A stretch of 64,000 bases of DNA from Sindora glabra (GCA_020226215.1 CM035233.1:13287701-13351700); one strand, 5' to 3'. Shown: positions 13,401-24,356, numbered from the stretch's first letter. Notes: generated by a model from the sequence alone, not told the origin. Numbers and translations are program-made.

Positions 13401-16060
13401 TGAGTTAATTTTAATTCTAGAACTTGAATGATTTGCTATTTTGAGTTCATGTTGAACTATTATAATAGTGCATAGCACTGTACATTTATTCTAAAATGTT
13501 TTGAATATACAATATTCATTCATAAAAATTATATAATTATATTTATGTAGGATATAAGCCATAGTATGTTAGTATGGCATGACCGAAGAATTGATAGAGC
13601 ATTCTATCTTACGAATGATCAAGGATTAATTTAGAAGGTTTTCATATTTTTCTTATATTTTTTATGTCTTTGATGAACCCTACAAAAATAAAATTTTTAA
13701 TTGTAAAATGATAAAAGGATATGATGAGCGCATATGTGGGATGTTACATTCTAATTTATTGAATAAACTACTCATGGTTTAAGAATATCCTAACAATGTG
13801 AAATATAAGTCTTCTCAGAATAGAGTTTAGGTTAATTTAGAGTATAGTTGAGAGAAAATGTATTATGCCTTTTGTATAATAATTGGAAGCTTAAGAGTAT
13901 ATTATTATCATAAAAGTAATATTTTTTATAGTTATATACTTTAAATGGGATAAGTTATCATGCACAAGAATTTTTAGGAAAAAGAAATGCTATCAAATGA
14001 ATTTTCCTGAGTTTTTAAGTAGTCATACTTTCATATATATAAGTTAATCCTAATTTACTATGAAATACTATATTTCTAGTTTCTTGTGATTAATTAAGAG
14101 AGAAATAATAAAACTACAATATAAAGAACATAATAATAATTTAAAAGGGAAAGAAGTAAACTTGAAATATTTATAAATTATTCTTGTGAATTGTAATATT
14201 AGATGGAAAATATAAAAAGATGATGATTTTGGATACTTTGAAATTCCTAAGGTGGATCAGTATTATCAGGTGAGTATATATATCTCACCACTATTTTTAT
14301 TTTAATAAAAAGATGATTTAGATATTGTGAATCGTATTCTTCCCATTGATAGTACATATTTCCTATTCATAATTCATGTCTATATGTATAAGAATAGTTA
14401 GCTATTAAGTGATGGTTAGTTGATCAGAGTGGGCAATGGAAGCCTGATGATGTTACTAATGATCATTGGGTGTTTATAGTTGAACTGTTTGTCTCCTCTA
14501 TGCTAGAAATAATAGTATGAAATATGATTTGAGAGTTAAGATCTGACGTATGTATCATTTATACATTCTGCCATGGTTAGCATTGAAAATTATATATTGT
14601 GTTAGAATGGTGATATTAGGAATTGTGAGTTATATTGGAATAATACTTTGAAAATCGAATGAAAAATTCCTAGCTAATAGTATTGAAGGATATAAGATTG
14701 ATCCATGGGCCAGATGGGAAATTCCCAGCGAATAGTTGAAAAAAGTATAGACTTGATCCTAAAATAAAAAAGATGGCTATATATATGGTTACTATAACTA
14801 AATGTGTAATTAGATAGGATATTAGAACTTGCTTGTTAGTGGATGTCATTGTTTAACATGAATGTAAAGGCATAATGTGACTATGATGATTTATTTGTAT
14901 TTTAGCCTTAAAGGCTATTTGTGAATATGTTGTCTGCCCGGAAAGTTCTAATGGAAAGTTAAGGTTCCTCTGATTGTGACATGAGAAACAAAGTTTAAGT
15001 GATGTGTAGAAGAATTTCCATTTCAAGATATGGTTTTACATATTTTAGGAATGCAAGAAATAGTTTGCTATTGCTTTTTACTTGATACCTAATGAGTTTA
15101 TGATTATTATATGTATAAAATTGATCACCCATAACATAGTGATAGATACATGCTTATTGAGTTCTTGTAACTCACTTTATTATGTCTTCAATGCTTTTAG
15201 GTTATGGTGAGCATATTTGAGCTTATTGCATCCATAGAGAATCGAGATCGTCTTAGGAAATAATTTGACAGTTGGGATTATTTAAAATTAGGATCAACAT
15301 TTAAAATAAAGTTATGGCTAATCTAGTAGTTGTTGTATTGAATTTATATATATGTATTTGTTTTGAGATTTATGTTATATGATGTTTTTATATGATTCTA
15401 TTGTAATTAAATAAATAGGTTTTACATAATATAGGGTGTATAGCCCTTAGAAAATGTCCAAAAATAGATGAGACTCTAACTATTTTTTAGTAAAATATTT
15501 AAAATAAAATTTCAAATCCCTTTGAAATTTGGAGACTCCTGTTAGACAGAGAGAGTGAAAAATAGTTAAGGTTTGTGGAAACTGATAACGGGATCTATAT
15601 CGGTCATGGTTTGAATGAGTCATGACATCTTTTACTTCAATAAGGAGGATACCCTCCTTTAAGAGCTTAGGTTCCATCTTTTTGGCAAATTCAGTAGCAA
15701 TTATCTTATTACATTTGTAAATTTAAACTAGTGGAATTAAGCAGTGTAGCAGGTTAAGTCTTTTTTATTATGATAGGATATGACCCTCAATATATATTTT
15801 GTATAGTTAACATAACTTATACCTTTATTCATGACTTTTATACATTAACCTAACTATCCTTTTGGTAACTAATGCATGATTGGACATTTTCCATGAGTAA
15901 CGAATATTTTAGAAATGTAATGCACGATTGGATATTTTCCATGGAATGAGTATATGAAATGAATGATCCCTTTATTACAATGTTAAATGGATGTAAGTTA
16001 AACTCATAGGATTACTTAAGAATAATCTTATATTAGTTATGGTCAAGGTTAATTGTGACA
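10407..16060 (+). mobile_element. LTR-type insertion nested in the gypsy 5' LTR
   Basis: This block interrupts the 5' LTR of the surrounding element. It is flanked by a perfect 5-bp repeat ACTAT (10402-10406, 16061-16065). Its left end 'tattatacctc' resembles an LTR start TGTTACA with two transitions, and its right end is 'attgtgaca'. Without the further insertion at 12252-13748 it measures about 4.2 kb. Internal landmarks resemble plant gypsy LTRs: a palindrome cluster at 11280-11500, 'ggtgagtatatatatctcacc' spread over 14270-14290, and 'gtaactcac...ttttaggttatggtgag' at 15170-15215. I see no polyprotein, so a long solo LTR or a non-coding element is likely. The open frames at 12619-12843 and 15480-15677 are not genes. 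Confidence 0.55.
12252..13748. mobile_element. LTR with extended terminal inverted repeat, probably solo
   Basis: Starts TGTAATATCCC and ends GGGATGTTACA. The ends are inverted copies with one mismatch over 11 bases, the usual look of plant gypsy LTR ends. Length is about 1.5 kb. Composition shifts: 12600-13320 is pyrimidine-rich with scattered GC-rich words, unlike the AT-rich sequence on both sides. The flanking pentamers 'tcttt' and 'ttcta' do not match, so no target duplication is seen. No PBS or PPT adjoins either end. It could be a solo LTR with decayed flanks, or one end of a truncated element. Confidence 0.6.
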
Positions 16061-17152
16061 ACTATATGGTTAACTATTGACATTTAGAGGACTACTTTTT
16101 AGTCTATAGTTAACTATACTTATCCTAAGTGCACATTTTAGGGCATAATTGACTATGCCCTAGTTTTTTTTTGTCAAACTTCTTCATAATTTTTATTATT
16201 TATTTACCAAAATCATGCATTTTATGCATTCAAACCATTACCAAGGATCACTATATTGTAAATGCATATTTAAATCACTTTAAATACTTCAAATCCTTCA
16301 TCAAATCAAATTAAATATCACAAATCACACAAATTCATACATTTTATTTATAACTTTTGAAAACCTAGAAATTAAATTCAAATGAATTAAAACCCTCAAG
16401 TTTTTTAAAAAAAGGTTAAAATATTTTCTCACCTAATATAAAGGAGTCAATTAGAAGGTAGGTTCAATGTTTTTTGGCTCTAATCATACAAAGATTCAAA
16501 GTTTATTAAGTTAGGGCTCAATTCCCTTATTTAATCTAAAATGTCCAATTTCTACTAAATTTTTAAAGGAGAATGAAAGGAAATTCATCAAAGAAGAAGC
16601 TTAAGGATGAAGGGAAATTCATTAAAGAAGAAGCTTTACCTTGATTATAGGAAGAAATTGATTAAAATCAATGCTCCTTTTGCTTAACTGATGGAAGAAG
16701 TAAAGAGGAAAAATGAAATAGAAGAAAGTAGGAGAAGAAAGTTAAGGTTTAGGGAAATGGGGAGGAAATGAAGATTATGAGCTGAAGTTTAGTTCAATCA
16801 AAGGTAATGGTATTTTGATCTTTTTACCCTAAATCTCCTTAAAACTCATACTCATCTCTAATCACTTAAAACATTTAATTCTCTTATTCAATATACCATT
16901 TCTTAGCTAAATCTTTTAAATTCTTTATTTCAAGCCCCACGCAAAAAGTTTATTTCATTTACTTAAAAATTTTATTTAAAACTTTTTTAGTTACTTAGTT
17001 CTCTTTTTCCTAAATATCTTACTCATGTTTCTTCCTTATCAAAATTGTTCATTCTTTACAAAATATTCATTTTAAAATTCTTACCACTAAAATTATTTAT
17101 TTTCCTTACATATAAAGTTTTAAAAATTCAAAATTCTAAGGAGGATGTAACA
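16061..17152 (-). repeat. 5' LTR of the gypsy element, second part
   Basis: Resumes the LTR interrupted at 10406. It opens with the duplicated ACTAT, matches 3575-4603 of the left LTR and ends 'gaggatgtaaca' at 17152, equivalent to 'gaaagatgtaaca' at 4603. An exact palindrome ATAGTTAACTAT lies at 16106-16117. First and second parts together give about 2.3 kb, close to the intact left copy. Confidence 0.7.
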
Positions 17153-17663
17153 TAACAATCTTACAACTTGAATTTGATTAGCATATTAATGAATTTTGAA
17201 TTAATAGATCAATTTTGGTATATATTTAGCCTTGTGAGCTTTTGAGCTCTTATGTTGAGCATTTATGCTATTTTTCTTTTTTTATGTGATTTTCTTTCAT
17301 GGATTTATTTTTCTGAAACTAGCTTTGATTCTTATTTGTATTATATTTTTTACATGCATGCACAAAAATAATTGGGGCCTTCTTTAGATGAGCTAGTTTT
17401 CAAATAACTAACCTTAACATTTATCTTTAATGAGCTCACTTAAGCTTAATTATTTTTTAGTACTTTAAAAGCTTTCTAAAATAAAAGCAAATGTCTTTAT
17501 ATTACCTTAGGAATTAGTAAATCATTTAAAATTTCTATGAGATAGGTTCTCAAATAAGTGTAAGGTGCATATGTTATGTATGAGAAAAATTAGATTACCA
17601 TTAACTTCAATTTTAAGATTTGGTTAAGAAAAAGGAAAAAATACAAAAAAAATCATCATTCAA
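17153..17663. other. Unassigned AT-rich spacer
   Basis: No gene, RNA or clear repeat seen between the gypsy LTR end and the possible CACTA end at 17664. Confidence 0.5.
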
Positions 17664-18249
17664 TGATGGAAGAATTCATCACAAAATCTTATAAATTTGT
17701 CATTAAATTATTTGGTAATGAGATTATTAATGAAATGAAAGGTAATTTTATTAGTATTAGATTTATTAAACCTGTCACCAAAAGTAAACCCCACGAGGAC
17801 CTAATTTACTTAACATTTGGAAAATCATGATGCATACGTCCATCGTTGATTTCAAGTCTAACAATGGACATTCCATTTCTAAGTGACCTCCTTTTTCATT
17901 TTTATATTGCTCTGTTACTATATGCATTTTTAGTTCCCATATTTAGCAATAGAATGGTCTATTTCTAAATTAGAGAAATTTGGTGAAATTATTGGCACCA
18001 TATTATTAATTCATTGCTAATTTCATTGTTAATCTAGAAAATTATGCAAAATTTTCCTTTTTATACTTATATGTCTGTAACAATAAACATTTTACATAAA
18101 CATAATTTAATAAAAATTTATACAAATTTAATAACCACATTTCTAACAATTTGAATAAATTTTATAATCATTTATTTATATAAGAAAATTTTTTATTAGA
18201 AAATAATGATATCCAAACTATACAATATAATACAATAATCTATGACTAT

Positions 18250-18254
18250 TTTAA
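18250..18254. repeat. Left target-site duplication of the copia element
   Basis: TTTAA directly before the 5' LTR, repeated exactly at 26771-26775 after the 3' LTR. It fixes both element boundaries. Confidence 0.95.
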
Positions 18255-18502
18255 TGTTAGTGTATATGCCCTAAAACCAATCATATTGGTGATTGTAATT
18301 TTGAATTATGTTATTTTAATGGCAATTTTAATTATTATATTTATATATATTATCTGTGTAATATATTCAATTATGATAATAACCTTAGAATAATTGTATT
18401 ATTAAATGTCCCTAGTCATATATCATTGTGGATTAGGTTACTTTGATATGTTAAGACTAGCATGTGTGAAGACTTATATGGGATATTAAGTTTACACATG
18501 AG

Positions 18503-18522
18503 TACAAGTTAGAGAACTTGTA
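18503..18522 (+). other. Conserved 8-bp LTR hairpin
   Basis: TACAAGTT-AGAG-AACTTGTA is a perfect stem-loop with a 4-base loop. The identical hairpin is in the 3' LTR at 25545-25564. The equivalent place in the related family-A LTR (31672-31689, minus strand) has CATTGTT-AGTG-AACAATG. There, four pairs differ but pairing is kept. Confidence 0.7.
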
Positions 18523-19268
18523 TACTGGACTGATCCATATTAAGAACACTACATGGATCGTTATATAAGTGTCATGAGTGGTTCTTAGTGATCATTATTA
18601 ATATGGTCCTTTGACCTGAGATCACTAAGGTTCCCTACATGTGAGTTTCATATTTTGATACTATTCTATGTCACTAATGGTTGAGTGAATGCAAGGGTAG
18701 ATATTGGATATGTCACATATCATGCAGAGGGATTTGTGTGATCAAGATGGGATTTGTCCCTCCTATATAACAGGAGTAACATCTATGGGCCCCTTGATTA
18801 AGTAAAGCTGAGAAAATGCATGGCCATGCTCAGATGAAATGACATGGGATGTCGATTACATTTGTTTCAGTCAGCTTACTTAGGAATCAAGAAACCTTAA
18901 GATTGGGCTATACGGGAATGACACGGTCCATGTCTCGTGCTCAATCTAGATGTATAGGATAAAAGGATATAGGTGATGATCACGTGTAAAGGTTTAGTCA
19001 AATCACCGACTTTCTCATTGCTTGGGTAACAATGATGTGTTACTAGACACCAATCATTGTTTATGATCATTAATATGATTAATGGTCATTGCCAACGTAA
19101 TGAGAGCATGTAGGGTCACACACTTGGAGCCTAGTGAATTTGGAATTAATGGACCAAATTGTTTGGGCTTAATATTTAGGAATTCATATTATAATTATAA
19201 GGCCCAATAGTAAGCCTATAATTGTATATGGAATAAAGCCCAAATAGGTTAGGTTTTTTCTATGCACC

Positions 19269-19278
19269 TATTTAAATA
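19269..19278 (+). promoter_or_regulatory. Probable TATA box of the copia 5' LTR
   Basis: TATTTAAATA, about 460 bp before the LTR end, conserved exactly in the 3' LTR at 26311-26320. Placement fits a U3/R junction upstream of the leader. Function is inferred. Confidence 0.5.
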
Positions 19279-19729
19279 GGCTTTTGGGTAATAATAGGAT
19301 TACTATCATTATTCACGCACCTCAAAAAAAGGCATAGAAAACCCTAGCACTTCTCGTTGACCAAAACCCCTGAAGAGGTGTAGCTAGCACTACGAGGTGA
19401 AAGGAGATTCAATTCCAACCGGTGTGTAGTGGACATTCATCGGTGATTCACGGGTTCGTGTGGATACCATAGAGGTGTAGCCATATTAAACACTACACTG
19501 GTGATCTGATCTTCTACTTTCTATTCCGGTTCGTGATTTGGAGAGCAGATTGGATTGAAAAACAGACAGAAGCAGATCGAATTTGCTGTGTAGCGGACAG
19601 AAGATTTTTAGCCGAAAGGTATAAACCCTAATCCCTAATCAATGGCGTTCTAAATTCGAATGAATCCTTGGTGGAAATCGTGCAAAAATTTTATTCCGCT
19701 GTGCATGTATGATGCACGATTTCCAACAG

Positions 19730-19742
19730 TGGTATCAGAGCC
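19730..19742 (+). promoter_or_regulatory. Primer binding site for initiator tRNA-Met
   Basis: TGGTATCAGAGCC starts one base after the 5' LTR. It is complementary to the 3' end of plant initiator methionine tRNA and is the standard PBS of plant copia elements. It is intact in this copy. Confidence 0.95.
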
Positions 19743-21364
19743 ACTTGCGAATCCATAGATTAGTTTTCTATGTTATGCGTTTAAATATGGATAACTCGTG
19801 TTTAATCAGATCATGCATGATGCAATTAGGATTCTAGATCAATGTAATTCTGTATGTTGATGAATCGGTTTTGATTAGATTAAAATTAGATTGAAACATA
19901 CATAATTAATGATTCAGTTTTAATGAGATTAAAAACTGGAAACGTAATTGATGAAGGTTTCATTTTAATGAGATTAAAATTTGAACAGAAACATGTCTGA
20001 TTGTATACATATGATGTATGCATTCTATTTCGTTTAATGAGATTAAATTAAACAAAACATGGAATAATGTTTGAGTTAATATGGCGGAACATCAAGAAGT
20101 AGGATTTTAGAGCAGTTCTGAAATTAGGGTTCTTAATAAATTCTAATTTTGGCCGATTGTTTTAATGGTTAATACAGAAACCGCCGTACTAACTCTGTGT
20201 AGCGCAATAATTGATAGCCTGAATCTAAGCTGCGTTTTAAAAGCAATCTTTTTATAACCTTCTAATTTTAAACAAGTTAAAATTGGAAACAAGATCAATT
20301 TCAAAAAATACCTATGGTTGTTTGTATGCTTACATGTGATGTTTGCTGCATGATGCATAGTTATGGCCCTTACACCATAATGTATGGTTATCTTTCATTT
20401 ATTGGTTTTGGTTTTATTGTAATTAAATACGGCCTGCTTGTCGTGCCTTTCTCTATAAATTCTAGTTGTACATTCTTTCTCTCACTTTACTCCCCTCGAA
20501 TGTAACTCGAGTTTTCTTTTTCATTATGTATTGTAAAGCTAGAATAGTTTCCTTTCAAATGTACAACACATTTAAGCTTGGAGCTTACTGCCATGGAGAC
20601 AATGAGTCAAAATCAATATGAGGACAACCGTGGAAGATGCTCAAAGAAGATATCTTTACCCTAGGTTAACCTTTTAGTTTTCTCATTGGCTTAGGAAAAT
20701 CAAAGTAGTTAGGCCATAACTATGCACATTTATTTTATGCTTTATTGTATGCTTTATATTAATGTATATGATATGTTAGACATAGGCATGTATGGATGGC
20801 AAATAATGGTGAGATCTAAAATAAACATTTAAATCCCTCAATGCAAATATTAAGTCAGTAATAAAAGTGATGCCTTCCAATGAATAGCACTTGTTAAGGC
20901 CTTGATCAACATAAGGTAGATTTGTCAAAGCAAAGTGCCTAGTTTATCTTGGTGAGACACGATAGGATAATAGTGATGTCCAAATGCCAATAATTGGGTT
21001 TTTGACTTAACTAGGCCATCTCAATAGGATTGGGGGCCTAGAGGTATGGAGTTGGGCTTAAGTCCATGAGATGGATTTGAACAAGTGTTGTTCACCTAAC
21101 TACCCAAGAGTTACATAAGATGTAATTGGCAAGTAGTTGCCTATCTAAATAGCCAAAACTTGAGTGATCAGCTAAAGCTAACTTAAGTGTAGGTGAAATA
21201 TGGATCTTGGCCCACTAGAAAATCTCAAACGTTACGATTTTCCGAAATAATAGTGAGGGCTATTATTTTTAGAAAAATAGTGAGAGTATTATTTAATAAA
21301 AGACCTTATTAAATAAATAAAATACATGATTCTCATTTTGTATATTTTTCTATTGTAGATAACC
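19743..21364 (+). other. 5' untranslated leader of the copia element
   Basis: About 1.6 kb between the PBS and the gag start. It contains repeated short phrases around 'aatgagattaaaa' at 19870-20050. The open frames at 20143-20358 (minus) and 20314-20505 (plus) have no family signature. A long leader of this kind is usual in several plant copia lineages. Confidence 0.7.
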
Positions 21365-22155
21365 ATGGCATCAAATGCATCAAATTTATCACTGCGATCT
21401 ATCCTTGAGAAGGATAAACTGAATGAGATGAATTGTCCTCAAGCATGAGAAAAAGTAGTATGTCCTAGAGCAACCTACTCCAGATGAGTTTGCTGCTAAT
21501 GCTCCTCGAGCAGAAAAGGATGCTTATAAGAAGCATCTAGAAGATGCTCTGGATGTCAGTTGTGTCATGCTTACTACTATGAACTCTGAGCTTCAGAAGC
21601 AACATGAGAATATGGAGGCGTTCAATATGATTGATCACCTTAAACAGCTCTACCAAGAGCAAGCAAGACATGAAAGATATGATGTATCTAAAGCATTGTT
21701 TTAGTGTAAGATGGCTGAAGGAACATCCGTTGCTACACATGTGCTTAAAATGATTGGGTACATCAATAGCCCTGAAAGATTGGGGTTTCCTTTGCAGCAA
21801 GAATTGGCCATTGATATAGTTCTGCAATCGTTGCCTGAGAGCTATAGTCAATTCGTCATGAATTATAACATGAACAAAATTGATAAGACTTTGCCTGAAC
21901 TGCTTAACATGTTAAGAACTACTGAGCAGAACTTGAAAAAGTCCAAGCCTAATTTCATTATGATAGTTTAAAAGGGCAAGTCTAAGGCCAAGAATAAAAA
22001 GAAAAAGGACAAGACTAATAGAAAGTCCAAGTCAAGTTCCTCTGCACTGAAGCCCAAAGGTGGCATGGCCAAGGAAGGGCAATGCTTCCATTATAAAGAA
22101 CCAGGACATTGGAAGCGAAATTGCAAGATTTACCTTGGAAGAGCTTAAGAAGTAA
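21365..22155 (+). pseudogene. gag: Copia gag (nucleocapsid/capsid) pseudogene
   Basis: The natural start is ATG at 21365 after 'aacc'. The first frame stops at TGA 21446-21448, because a segment of the gag N-terminus has been lost near 21435 and the reading frame changes. The main body then runs in another frame from about 21488 through the copia capsid region, with 'LPESYSQFVMNYNM' encoded near 21830, broken by TAG at 21702-21704 and TAA at 21969-21971. After a lysine-rich stretch comes a CCHC zinc knuckle at 22083-22124. Its second cysteine codon (22092-22094) is TAT, tyrosine. Near 22139 one extra base shifts the frame into that of pol, with further stops at about 22146-22155. The protein would package genomic RNA; this copy cannot. 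Confidence 0.9.
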
Positions 22156-22199
22156 AAGGAAAGTGGGACTTCCAACTCAGGTATTTATGTTATAGAGGT

Positions 22200-22290
22200 T
22201 AATTTATCTACTTCTATATCTTGGGTATTAGATACTGGATGTAGTACTCACATTTGTGTAAATGTGCACGATGTTAAAGAAAGTAGATCA
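22200..22290 (+). pseudogene. Copia aspartic protease remnant
   Basis: The pol frame reads S-W-V-L-D-T-G-C-S-T-H-I-C across 22213-22257. D-T-G at 22231-22239 is the aspartic protease active site and is intact. The reading frame continues without a stop into the integrase region from 22264 on. The region before it is separated from gag by a frameshift and a stop. The boundary to the integrase part is approximate. Confidence 0.8.
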
Positions 22291-23535
22291 TTAGCCAAAG
22301 GTGAAATGGACCTGCGCGTTGGAAATGGAGCAAGAGTTGCTGCATTAGCTGTAGGGACTTATTATTTATCTTTACCTAGTGGATTAGTTTTAGAATTGGA
22401 CAATTGTTATTTTGTGCCTACTGTTAGTAGAAATTTGATTTCTGTTTCTTGTTTAAACAAGAAAGGTTTTTCATTTATAATAAAGGACATATGTTGCTCT
22501 ATTTATTTAAATGAAATATTTTATGGCAGTGCACAATTAATGAATGGTCTTTATGTTTTGGACCTCGAAAATCCAATTTTTAACCTAAACACGAAGAAGG
22601 TCAAAACTAATGATTTAAATTCAACCTATCTTTGGCATTGTCGTTTAGGCCATATAAATGAGACACACATCTCCAAACTTTATAAGGATGGATTTTTGGA
22701 CTCATTTGATTTCAAATCATATGAGGTATGTGAGTCATATTTATTAGGTAAGATGACTAAAGCCCTTTTTACTGGGAAAGGTGAAAGGGCTAGTGATTTA
22801 TTGGGCCTTATACATAGTGATGTATGTGGACCTTTAAACACACAAGTTAGAGGAAGTTATCAGTACTTCATTACTTTTACTGATGATTTCAGTAGATATG
22901 GTTACGTGTTTCTTATGAAACACAAGTTTGAATCTTTTGAAAAGTTCAAGGAGTTCAAAAATGAAGTACAAAACTAACTTGGTAAAAGTATTAAAGCACT
23001 TCGATCAGATCGAGGTGGTGAATACTTAGACCGAGAGTTCCTTAATCATCTAAAGGAGTGTGGCATTGTATCACAACTCACTCTACTAGGAACACCTCAA
23101 TGGAATGGTATTTCTGAAAGGAGGAATCGAACTTTGTTAAACATGGTTCGGTCAATGATGAGTCAGGCTGACTTTCTAAATTTCTTCTGGGGACATGCTC
23201 TAGAAACTGCAACTTTCACACTAAACTGTGTTCCGTCAAAATCAGTTCAAAAGACACTATATGAGATATGGACAAGGAAACGTCCTAGTTTGTCTTTTAT
23301 GAAGATTTGGGGCTACGAAGCTTACGTAAGACGTCAGACTTCTGATAAACTTGGACCTAAATCTGATAAATATTTTTTCGTTGGATATCCTAAGGAAATA
23401 AAAGGGTATTATTTCTATAATCCAACCAAGCAAAAAGTGTTTATTGCTCGAACTGGTATTTTTCTAGAGAGAGAATTTATCTGTAAAAGAATCAGTGGGA
23501 GAAGAATAGAACTTGAAGAAATTCAATATCAATGA
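22264..23535 (+). pseudogene. Copia integrase pseudogene
   Basis: The frame shows the gag-pre-integrase zone and the HHCC zinc-binding domain: H at 22636-22638, H at 22651-22653 and C at 22729-22731. The last cysteine position (22738-22740) is TAT, tyrosine. The catalytic core keeps all three acidic residues: D at 22819-22821, D at 23008-23010 and E at 23116-23118, a D-X62-D-X35-E spacing typical of retroviral-type integrases. A TAA at 22975-22977 interrupts the core, and TGA at 23533-23535 ends the open part. The C-terminal part, with 'KSDKYFFVGYPKEIKGYYFY' near 23360-23420, is the copia-specific region. The enzyme would insert the cDNA into the genome. Confidence 0.93.
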
Positions 23536-23553
23536 GAAAATATTAAACTTGAG

Positions 23554-24356
23554 ATGGAACCTGAGCCGGTTCCACAAACAGTTGTGGAAGAACCTGCTCA
23601 TGTAACACAGAACCCACGTAGATCCAGTAGGATACGTCGTGAGCCCGAGAGATATGATTTTCTTGTGACTTATCATAGTGATGTGTTGCTCATAGACCAA
23701 GATGAGCCCATAACCTACCAAGAGGCTATAATGGGGCCAGATTATGAGAAATGGCTAGAAGCTATGAAATCAGAGATGGACTCCATGTATTCAAACCAAG
23801 TTTGGACTTTGGTTGGTCCACCTGAAGGGGTAAAACCCATTGGGTGCAAATGGATTTTCAAAAAGAAAACTGACATGGATGGTAATGTGTGTACCTTTAA
23901 GGGACGATTGGTTGCAAAAGGTTTCAAACAAATCCATGGTATTGACTATGATGAGACTTTTTCTCCAGTTGTCATGCTTAAATCCATCAGGATTCTTCTA
24001 GCTATAGCAACTTATTATGATTATGAAATCTGGCAAATGGATATCAAAACTGCTTTCCTTAATGGAAATCTTCTTAAGGATGTGTACATGACACAACCTA
24101 AAGGTTTTGTAAATCCTGAAATGCTGGAAAAGTTTGCAAATTGCAACGATCCATTTATGGGTTGAAGCAAGTTTCTCAGAGTTGGAATCTTCGTTTCGAT
24201 GATGCGATCAAAGAGTTTGGTTTCATCAAAAATGAAGATGAAACCTATGTGTATAAGAAGGTTAGTGGGAGCATAATAGTCTTTCTGGTGTTGTATGTAG
24301 ATGACATATTACTTATTGGAAATGACATTCCTACACTACAGTTTGTAAAAACTTAG
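23554..24356 (+). pseudogene. Copia reverse transcriptase pseudogene
   Basis: After a linker rich in P and E, the RVT_2-type domain starts near 23770 ('NQVWTLV', then 'KWIFKKK'). The first catalytic aspartate, in 'QMDIKTAFLNG', is at 24040-24042. A frame change between about 24118 and 24150 moves the reading to another frame, so the first frame stops at 24165. There the fingers/palm continue ('RSIYGLKQ'), and the catalytic Y-V-D-D is intact at 24294-24305. TAG at 24354-24356 ends this part; the equivalent codon in relatives is tryptophan, so a G-to-A change is likely. Confidence 0.93.

Larger units (their letters stand above)
2203..17152 (-). mobile_element. Old Ty3/gypsy-type LTR retrotransposon, minus strand, with nested insertion
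   Basis: Two diverged copies of one LTR bracket an interior. The left copy (2203-4603) is intact. The right copy is split into 9205-10406 and 16061-17152 by another element. In the minus orientation the left LTR begins TGTTACATC and is preceded by a purine-rich tract, so it is the 3' LTR. The interior (4617-9204) has no readable polyprotein. LTR copies differ at many positions, so insertion is old. The flanks 'aaata' (2198-2202) and 'taaca' (17153-17157) match at only three of five positions, so a target duplication is not established. Assignment to gypsy rests on the TGTTACA terminus plus PPT layout and is inference. Confidence 0.65.
18255..19728 (+). repeat. 5' LTR of the copia element
   Basis: Begins TGTTAGTGTATATG and ends TTCCAACA, bounded on the left by the TTTAA duplication and on the right by the PBS. 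A likely TATA box 'tatttaaata' lies at 19269-19278, followed by a pyrimidine- and adenine-rich leader with 'aaaccctagc' near 19340. A perfect hairpin lies at 18503-18522. The LTR plan, with blocks such as 'catgagtaca', 'ctttgacctgagatcacta' and 'tatgatcattaat', is shared in order with family-A LTRs at 1-1275 and 30313-31970, so the families are related. Confidence 0.97.

Noticed and set aside
2198..17157. Target duplication of the outer gypsy element (aaata / taaca)
   Set aside because: Only three of five bases match, which is too weak to report as a duplication.
19624..19640. Telomere-like 'aaccctaatccctaatc', also at 26666 and 53115-53145
   Set aside because: Isolated motifs of one or two units in LTR sequence; not an array. 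Such words are common in plant LTR leaders.
21537..21851. 104-residue minus-strand frame
   Set aside because: Antisense shadow of the copia gag region.
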